IMG/VR virus record: IMGVR_UViG_3300033997_000310
Location: 50,802 to 114,801 of that record
Strand: one strand, 5' to 3'
DNA from: a virus
DNA: 64,000 nt
This document shows positions 59,573-64,000 of the stretch, piece after piece (the stretch's first letter is position 1; each line of letters opens with the position of its first letter). The notes below the pieces were generated by a model, which saw nothing but the letters and a program-made list of their open reading frames with translations, was not told the origin of the DNA and ran no database searches. Made by a program: the position numbers and the translations under genes.

Positions 59573-59752
59573 CTATCTCTGTTGCGCGAGAACCTGCCCA
59601 GCAGCTGCCAGAGCATCGACAAGCTCAGCGGCCTCCTGATTGGTGCCGTTACTCTTGGGCAGTAGGCCGGCAGCGATGAACTTGTCCACCGCGCCGGCAA
59701 GATTGCGCAGGGCGTCGCAACAGGTGTTGCGCGCATCATTAGAATGTGCCAT
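59573..59752 (-). CDS. short conserved-signal hypothetical protein
   Basis: 59 residues, found by reading from the ribosome-binding site: CCATCTGCAAAGGA then ATG at 59752. The sequence MAHSNDARNTCCDALRNL continues into a Gly/Leu turn and an Ala-rich amphipathic helix (EAAELVDALAAAGQVLAQQ). It is helical with CC near the N-terminus. The overlapping longer frame (59431-59739) lacks a ribosome-binding site. Confidence 0.6.
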   Translation of the reverse strand: MAHSNDARNTCCDALRNLAGAVDKFIAAGLLPKSNGTNQEAAELVDALAAAGQVLAQQR

Positions 59753-59831
59753 ATGGAAATAGTCCTTTGCAGATGGGACGCGCCGAAAGGCGAGTGAAGC
59801 GGCCGGGCCTCAATCCCGGCCGTTTAGCTTT

Positions 59832-60008
59832 TCAGGCCACGCGCTTGTAGTTGGACGGCAGGAGCCGGCCCCAGGCGACGACACCGGGCGCCAGGGCCAG
59901 CGGAGCAAACGTGGGGTCTATATCCCACCTCTTTCGCCCCTCAGTGGCACGCTCCCAGGTGAGCCCTTCTGGCAGCTCATAATACCATCCAGTCATGTCT
60001 TGGCTCAT
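59832..60008 (-). CDS. hypothetical small protein
   Basis: 58 residues from the ATG overlapping the upstream stop (ATGA) with GGAGG before it. Starts MSQDMTGWYYELPEGL; Trp/Pro/Gly-rich. No family. A hairpin CGGCCGGG / CCCGGCCG follows its stop (59793-59816). Confidence 0.5.
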   Translation of the reverse strand: MSQDMTGWYYELPEGLTWERATEGRKRWDIDPTFAPLALAPGVVAWGRLLPSNYKRVA

Positions 60009-60418
60009 GCCGCCTCCTGTTGATCCAGCTTGTGCCCCTGCGCGGCGATGTTCTCCAGCCAGCCGGCCAGGAAGTCGTTCAACTCTGCCTTCAGCTTGGG
60101 AATGACCTTGCCGGGTTCCGGGTAGACGACGCGGTTGATGCCGACATAGTCGTTGCGCCATGTCAGCGCTTCGGCTGCCTTCAACTGCGGCACCAGCGCG
60201 ATTTCCATGTCCGGATCGGCCATGAGGTCGCCGTTCTGCTCGCCATAGTGCGTCATGCTGATGATGACACGGCCATGTTCGTCGCGGCGCAGAACCTCGA
60301 TCGACAGATCCATATAGCCCGGCGACTTCAGCTTGAATGCCGTGCAGCTGTTGCGCTTGTCGATGTCCGGAACCAGCGCCAGGATGCGCTCATAGTTCCG
60401 TTCGTAGACGGATTTCAT
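60005..60418 (-). CDS. DUF6908 family protein
   Basis: 137 residues, preceded by TCTGCAAAGGAGAAG. DUF6908 pattern: MKSVYERNYERILALVPD, MDLSIEVLRRDEH, MTHYGEQNGDLMADPDMEI and WRNDYVGINRVVYPEPG. Function of the family unknown; found in phages and plasmids. Confidence 0.7.
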   Translation of the reverse strand: MKSVYERNYERILALVPDIDKRNSCTAFKLKSPGYMDLSIEVLRRDEHGRVIISMTHYGEQNGDLMADPDMEIALVPQLKAAEALTWRNDYVGINRVVYPEPGKVIPKLKAELNDFLAGWLENIAAQGHKLDQQEAA

Positions 60419-60501
60419 CTTCTTCTCCTTTGCAGATTTACGGGGTGGTGACCTCCCGCGACCCTGCATGCGCAGGGTTTCGGCGCTGGTCAGGCGCCTC
60501 G

Positions 60502-60930
60502 TCAGGCGGGGGAAAGTTGATGGTCGAAGGCAAACCACGACTTACCGTGCCAACCGGGGATCAGTGGCGCGTCGATAGTTGTAATCCAGCCTCCATTACG
60601 GGTGCGATGCTTCAAATGCACCTTGAAAGTGCCGTCGTTGCCGTCGGGCGTCAAAGCCACCGATCCAGGTCGCCATGCATCAGGATGAACCCTCTCTATT
60701 GCCTGACCAGCCGTCCTGCCATCTACGATCAAGCTGCGCACGCGCTCCAACTTGATCTGAGCATTTTCGGCATTGTTGCCGTACAGCTGGCAATCAAGGT
60801 CATATCCGACAACCTCGACTTGGACCGGCGCTTCCCCTGGCTGAAGCAGCCAAGTGGTGCCGTCAAGCCTGTGCTCCGCCAAACGCTGATCTAGCAACTT
60901 CAAAAAATCGGTTCTCAACAGCGTCTTCAA
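60502..60930 (-). CDS. hypothetical protein with TTG start coupled to a leader peptide
   Basis: 142 residues from a TTG at 60930 that overlaps the stop of a nine-codon frame and has CGGAGG six bases upstream. An ATG at 60969 in the same frame would give 155 residues but lies inside the CCATCTGCAA element and has no ribosome-binding site. The protein is alpha/beta with no recognised family (LLQPGEAPVQVEVVGYDLD, GKSWFAFDHQ). Confidence 0.5.
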   Translation of the reverse strand: MKTLLRTDFLKLLDQRLAEHRLDGTTWLLQPGEAPVQVEVVGYDLDCQLYGNNAENAQIKLERVRSLIVDGRTAGQAIERVHPDAWRPGSVALTPDGNDGTFKVHLKHRTRNGGWITTIDAPLIPGWHGKSWFAFDHQLSPA

Positions 60931-60956
60931 CTTTGCCTCCGTGGTATGGTTTGCAT
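60927..60956 (-). CDS. nine-residue leader peptide MQTIPRRQS
   Basis: An ATG with GGATGGAAG upstream, right after CCATCTGCAA, opens a nine-codon frame whose TGA overlaps the next TTG (TTGA). The layout suggests translational coupling: ribosomes ending here can restart on the TTG. Small and inferred from signals only. Confidence 0.4.
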   Translation of the reverse strand: MQTIPRRQS

Positions 60957-61045
60957 GTCTTCCATCCATTGCAGATGGGTCGGCAATGACCAAAAAGGAC
61001 CAGGGACGGCGGGGGAGGCGGTAATTGCCTCCCCCAAGCGCCCGA

Positions 61046-62374
61046 TCAGGCAGCCTTGCGGCTCTGATTGCGACGTTCACGCCGGTTCTGCTTGCGCTCG
61101 ACCGGTGCCGTGTCCTGGGTGGTATCGGCCGGAATTTCGGCCGTGGTGTCGTTCGCCTGGCCGGCGATGTCGCCGGTGGCTTCCGTGGTCTCCACGGTGG
61201 GCTCGCTGGGAGCCTCCGTGGTGGCCTTTGTGGTGTCGGCATTGGCGGCGGTGGTCTCGGTCTCCGCCTCGCCCGTGGGCTCGGCAGCGGCGTCGACATC
61301 CACGCCCAACGGCTGGCCGTCTACCAGCTCGCCAACGCCTTCGCTCGCGGCTTCCGCCGCAGGCTCGGGCGCGGGCAACGCCGGCTGTTCCAGCGTGCGC
61401 TTCAGCAGATCCTCGGCGCGACGCTTAAATTCGTCGGCCTTGGCCTGATAGAGCGCCTTTTCAGCCGCGTCCGTGGCATTGTCGGCAGCTTCCTGATTGC
61501 GGGTCTGGTGAGCCCGCAACGCAGCCAGCGATCCCTTGATGGCCGGAGCCACCAGGGCGACCGTTGCCGCCGATGCCATTGGATTTGCAGCCATCGGCAT
61601 CAGCACCAGCATGGTTCCCGGCGTGGCCGGGAACGTCATGATGGTTGGATCGTTGGGGCCAGCCGCGAACACGGACACGCTGGCGTCCTTGCCGCCCAGA
61701 ACAGCGGCAACGTCGCCAACGGCCTTCAGATATTTGCCGTTGAAAGTCACGGGCTGGAAGTCAGCCCGCAAGCCTTCACGGTCGGCGTCCACGCCGCCGG
61801 TGAGTCCGGCGACGATGGTCTGATAGTTGGGGAAGGTCGCATCCACCACGTCGTGGCGGAAAGTCATTTCCTCGCCCATGTCGGTCAGCATGGCCCGTGC
61901 CTGGCCCCGACCATAGCCGATCCGCACCAGCGGGTTGTCGCTGATCTTGGTGGCGATGGTCAGTTTCGGGATCAGGTATTCCGACGACAGGATGATGCCG
62001 CTTTCCAGCCACGACGGCAGGGCCGTAGCGGGCTGGTGTGAAGCGACGAACAACCGATGACCGTCGGTCGCCACCATGCGCAGAAGGCCGTCCACCGCGT
62101 GCAGGTAAATGCCCTGCAGGTAATAGCGGGTTTCATCCTTGCTGGCGCAGGCCAGAGCGGCACGCAGGATGTTAGCGGGCGCGTCAACGAAAGCGTGGGG
62201 CTCAATGCTCTCCGCTTCCGTCTCGATGCCCTGATCCTGGGCCGCCTGTCCCTCGACCGTGCCGACTTCCTGGCCCGTGGTGGGTTCGGTGGGCGCTTGC
62301 GCCGTGGTGATGGTGGAAGCGTTGACGTCGGCATCGGTCTCGGTGGTGACGATCTCGGTGTTGATAGCGTTCAT
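61046..62374 (-). CDS. DnaN-like sliding clamp lacking the N-terminal domain
   Basis: 442 residues. About residues 60-275 match the second and third domains of the beta clamp: ILRAALACASKDETRYYLQG, VATDGHRLFVAS, DATFPNYQTIV and TMLVLMPM near the end. The first clamp domain is missing; in its place are 60 disordered Thr/Glu residues, and a 150-residue acidic, Thr/Ala-rich tail with a basic tip (RKQNRRERRNQSRKAA) follows. It would have to assemble with more than two subunits to form a ring. Two proteins nearby end in clamp-binding peptides. Confidence 0.7.
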   Translation of the reverse strand: MNAINTEIVTTETDADVNASTITTAQAPTEPTTGQEVGTVEGQAAQDQGIETEAESIEPHAFVDAPANILRAALACASKDETRYYLQGIYLHAVDGLLRMVATDGHRLFVASHQPATALPSWLESGIILSSEYLIPKLTIATKISDNPLVRIGYGRGQARAMLTDMGEEMTFRHDVVDATFPNYQTIVAGLTGGVDADREGLRADFQPVTFNGKYLKAVGDVAAVLGGKDASVSVFAAGPNDPTIMTFPATPGTMLVLMPMAANPMASAATVALVAPAIKGSLAALRAHQTRNQEAADNATDAAEKALYQAKADEFKRRAEDLLKRTLEQPALPAPEPAAEAASEGVGELVDGQPLGVDVDAAAEPTGEAETETTAANADTTKATTEAPSEPTVETTEATGDIAGQANDTTAEIPADTTQDTAPVERKQNRRERRNQSRKAA

Positions 62375-62499
62375 CTTGGGATTCCCTATTGCAGATGGCC
62401 CGGCAGTGGTGTCCGCCGGGGGCAAAGCTAAATTGCCAAAGCGGGGGGATGGGTGTTGCCCATTCCCCCAATGGGGAATCTGCATGTGATGGAAGATTA

Positions 62500-62630
62500 T
62501 TCACAATGTCCTAGAGCCTATGGCTCTCTCGTCGCCGGTTCCGGGCCCGGTGCCATCCGGTGCCGCCGCCAGTGCTCGCGGGTCAGGGAAACCCTGTCCG
62601 GCCGCCCCTTGGTCAAAGGGGCGGAATTTT
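62500..62630 (+). ncRNA. candidate structured RNA with terminator
   Basis: Between the clamp gene and a long gene-free region, the + strand shows successive hairpins (AGAGCC-TAT-GGCTCT at 62513-62527, CAGGG-AAA-CCCTG at 62585-62597) and ends with a strong terminator: CCGCCCCTT / AAGGGGCGG at 62602-62624, then AATTTT. No + strand gene precedes it, so a small RNA is the simplest reason for such a terminator. The promoter is not clear. Confidence 0.4.
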
Positions 62631-62911
62631 ACGTAGGCGCGCGGTCTCAATGGTCCTGGGGGAGTCGATCGCCGGATGTGGGGCTGTGGGCCTTGGGTCT
62701 GGTCGGTCGCCCGTGGTGCGGAGCGCCCAGGCGGTTGCCCGTTGGAAGGGGCTGGCCTGGGTGCCCGCGCCGTGATGCGCCCGATGGATGGGCGCAAAGG
62801 CGCGAGGGTTCACGATGAGAAAGAGCCGATCCCCGGAGAGGGGACGGGCCGGGTGTCCCGGTCCTGGCCATGAGGGGTCCAGGTCCATAAGGGCTGGGTC
62901 TCATTGGGTAT

Positions 62912-62944
62912 AATGAGAATATGTCATTATGGGGTGGGTGTAAA
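62912..62944 (-). promoter_or_regulatory. leftward promoter with operator palindrome
   Basis: On the - strand TTTACA (62939-62944), 17 bp and TATTCT (62916-62921). The palindrome AATGA-GAATATG-TCATT at 62912-62928 covers the -10. It would start the leftward operon with the sliding clamp after a long 5' leader (about 530 bases). Confidence 0.6.
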
Positions 62945-63345
62945 GGGGGTTTGATGAAAAAAATGTAACGCAATCAATGGTCTATGTGGGTTTGGGTGGT
63001 GATGGATAGGGGGGCGCTTTAGGGCGCCGTGGAAGGGGCTTTGTGGGGGCGCGTGGGGTGGTAGGGGAAATGGCTGGGCAGGGATGGGAGGCGCTGTGAG
63101 GGGCGTGAAACGGGCTCTTGGGATGGGTTGGTGTGGGGGTTAGGGGGGGGTGGGGAGCCTGGCGCGGGCAGGATGGGGGATTAGGTGGATGGGAAGGGGT
63201 GGAAGGGTGGATAGGGGGAAGCTGGGGGCTGTGAGGGGCTGATAGGGACGCTGTAGAGCTGGCAAGGGTGGGGATGGGGTAGGGTGCGGGTTTGGGGTGG
63301 GCTTAGGGTCGTGGTCCTGGGCATGGTGGGGCCATGTCCAGAATG
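62945..63345. other. gene-free G-rich, C-poor stretch
   Basis: About 400 bases in which the + strand is dominated by G runs (for example TTAGGGGGGGGTGGGG-like) with little C. No frame has the codon pattern of the neighbours. Runs of three or more G occur every few bases, so it could form G-quadruplexes. It may be an origin, packaging or regulatory region; nothing more can be said. Confidence 0.5.
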
Positions 63346-63348
63346 CCG

Positions 63349-63376
63349 AAAGGCCCGGCTGTGGGGCCGGGCCTTC
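63349..63376. terminator. terminator after the 63405-63641 gene
   Basis: AAGGCCCGGC / GCCGGGCCTT forms a long GC stem with a short loop; on the - strand it is followed by TTT. It lies 29 bp past the stop of the leftward gene and would end its transcript. Confidence 0.7.
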
Positions 63377-63404
63377 GTGCGGGTGGGTAGGTGGGCGATG
63401 GGGC

Positions 63405-63641
63405 TTAGGCGTCGTAGTCGCCGCCCAGGGCGCGCAGGTCAGCGGTCAGGGCGTTGATGCGCTTTGTGACCAGACCCTTGTCATAGCCGGTCAGGCTGTC
63501 CCGCAGGCGATGGGCGCGGGTGAGTTGGGCCTTGATGCCGGCGATCTTATGGCCGGTCTCGCCCTTGGTCGCGGCGGCCTTGCGGCCAGCGGTCAGGATG
63601 AAGGCCGTGGCTTCGGTGGCGGTGGTGTTGATGGCGGTCAT
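63405..63641 (-). CDS. hypothetical small helical protein
   Basis: 78 residues from the ATG at 63641, preceded by CCATCTGCAAGGGAGACC. Ala/Thr/Lys-rich, helical (GHKIAGIKAQLTRAHRLRDS). No family. It has its own promoter (TGCACA at 63752-63757, 17 bp, GATATT at 63729-63734) with an operator palindrome on the -10, and its own terminator, so it is a single-gene unit. Confidence 0.55.
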   Translation of the reverse strand: MTAINTTATEATAFILTAGRKAAATKGETGHKIAGIKAQLTRAHRLRDSLTGYDKGLVTKRINALTADLRALGGDYDA

Positions 63642-63720
63642 GGTGGTCTCCCTTGCAGATGGTCGGGGGCGTGATTGCCGTCCCGATGTGTGTAAGGTAG
63701 CCGCAACCACCGGTTGTGTC

Positions 63721-63757
63721 AATGGGAAAATATCATTGAATCAATGGGCTATGTGCA
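63721..63757 (-). promoter_or_regulatory. leftward promoter with operator palindrome
   Basis: TGCACA (63752-63757), 17 bp and GATATT (63729-63734) on the - strand. AATGG-GAAAATA-TCATT (63721-63737) covers the -10. The bases from 63758 to 63972 hold no gene that can be supported. Confidence 0.55.
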
Positions 63758-63972
63758 TTTTTTGATGGGCAGGCGGTGGGCCGTATAGCTGCCATATATA
63801 GAGGTCAGGCTATGGGGGTGTGGCCGGATAGGGGGCGCGTAGACCGCGCGTGGGGTGGGGTCGGGTATGGGGTGGGTCCGGTGCCGGGGCGTGGTGGGCG
63901 ATGGTATGGGCGCACGTTCACGGCATGTTCGAATATCATTGCCGATTATGAGTCGATGGCGCATATTCAAAG

Positions 63973-64000
63973 GGCGCCGCCGGGGAAACCCGGCGGCGCC
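63973..64000. terminator. perfect 12-bp hairpin with GAAA loop at the window edge
   Basis: GGCGCCGCCGGG-GAAA-CCCGGCGGCGCC. On the - strand it is followed by CTTT. It probably ends a leftward transcript that starts beyond the window. Confidence 0.6.

Noticed and set aside
59431-59739. 102-residue - strand open frame
   Set aside because: No ribosome-binding site; a 59-residue frame on the same strand (59573-59752) starts right after the CCATCTGCAA and AGGA signals and fits better.
62501-62973. Pro/Arg-rich open frames on both strands
   Set aside because: They arise from the skewed base composition; no start signals or protein-like pattern.

Overview
This window is part of a temperate tailed (siphovirus-type) phage or prophage genome of high GC content. 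The host is probably an alphaproteobacterium: the phage carries a MucR/Ros-family regulator, a GapR/DUF2312 protein and several gene families typical of alphaproteobacterial phages. The large terminase and portal genes are not seen; the window opens inside the major capsid gene.

Layout. (1) 1-19.7 kb, + strand: late structural genes in the usual order, from capsid, decoration, head-tail connector, tail terminator and tail tube through tail chaperones (with a probable -1 frameshift) and tape measure to tail hub and fibre proteins. The block closes at a bidirectional terminator. (2) 19.7-27.8 kb, - strand: an accessory block inserted between the tail-fibre and lysis genes. It holds what looks like a complete type IV-A CRISPR-Cas effector set (Csf3, a Csf1-like protein, a Cas6e-type nuclease, Csf2 and the DinG helicase Csf4). 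Three CRISPR repeat clusters are interleaved with the cas genes. No cas1, cas2 or cas3 is present. (3) 27.9-29.8 kb, +: lysis cassette (GH19 endolysin, holin, small zinc protein, spanin pair). (4) 29.8-33.2 kb, -: integrase and small genes, then an intergenic stretch containing the 3' end of a tRNA, a likely attachment site. (5) 33.6-45.3 kb, -: early genes including SSB, an NAD+-rebuilding pair (Prs-like plus NAMPT-like), a Rad50-like ATPase, MucR, RecT, an HNH homing endonuclease and a Cas4/RecB-like exonuclease. (6) 45.4-46.2 kb: the lysis/lysogeny switch, a LexA/CI-type self-cleaving repressor divergent from a Cro-like gene. (7) 46.2-52.6 kb, +: GapR, HTH protein, DUF1643, VRR-NUC nuclease, methyltransferases, DUF1376 replication protein and ParB-like protein. 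(8) 63.6-52.7 kb, -: a reduced sliding clamp, radical SAM protein, cytosine and adenine methyltransferases, and small proteins.

Two recurring DNA elements tie the genome together. The first is a 17-bp palindrome, AATGR-N7-YCATT, which flanks the repressor/cro switch and recurs near the starts of many transcription units, including dinG and the csf operon. This suggests that the phage repressor controls the CRISPR-Cas block along with the lytic genes. The second is CCATCTGCAA, which sits just upstream of the ribosome-binding site of about ten - strand genes, often after a GC-rich hairpin.

The most notable content is the type IV-A CRISPR-Cas system on a temperate phage, with arrays embedded between its genes, an apparent change in array period from about 61 to 66 bp, and repressor-type operators at its promoters. 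Also notable are the NAD+ anti-defence pair, the two-domain sliding clamp with clamp-binding tails on two phage proteins, and a cytosine methyltransferase interrupted at a G9 tract.
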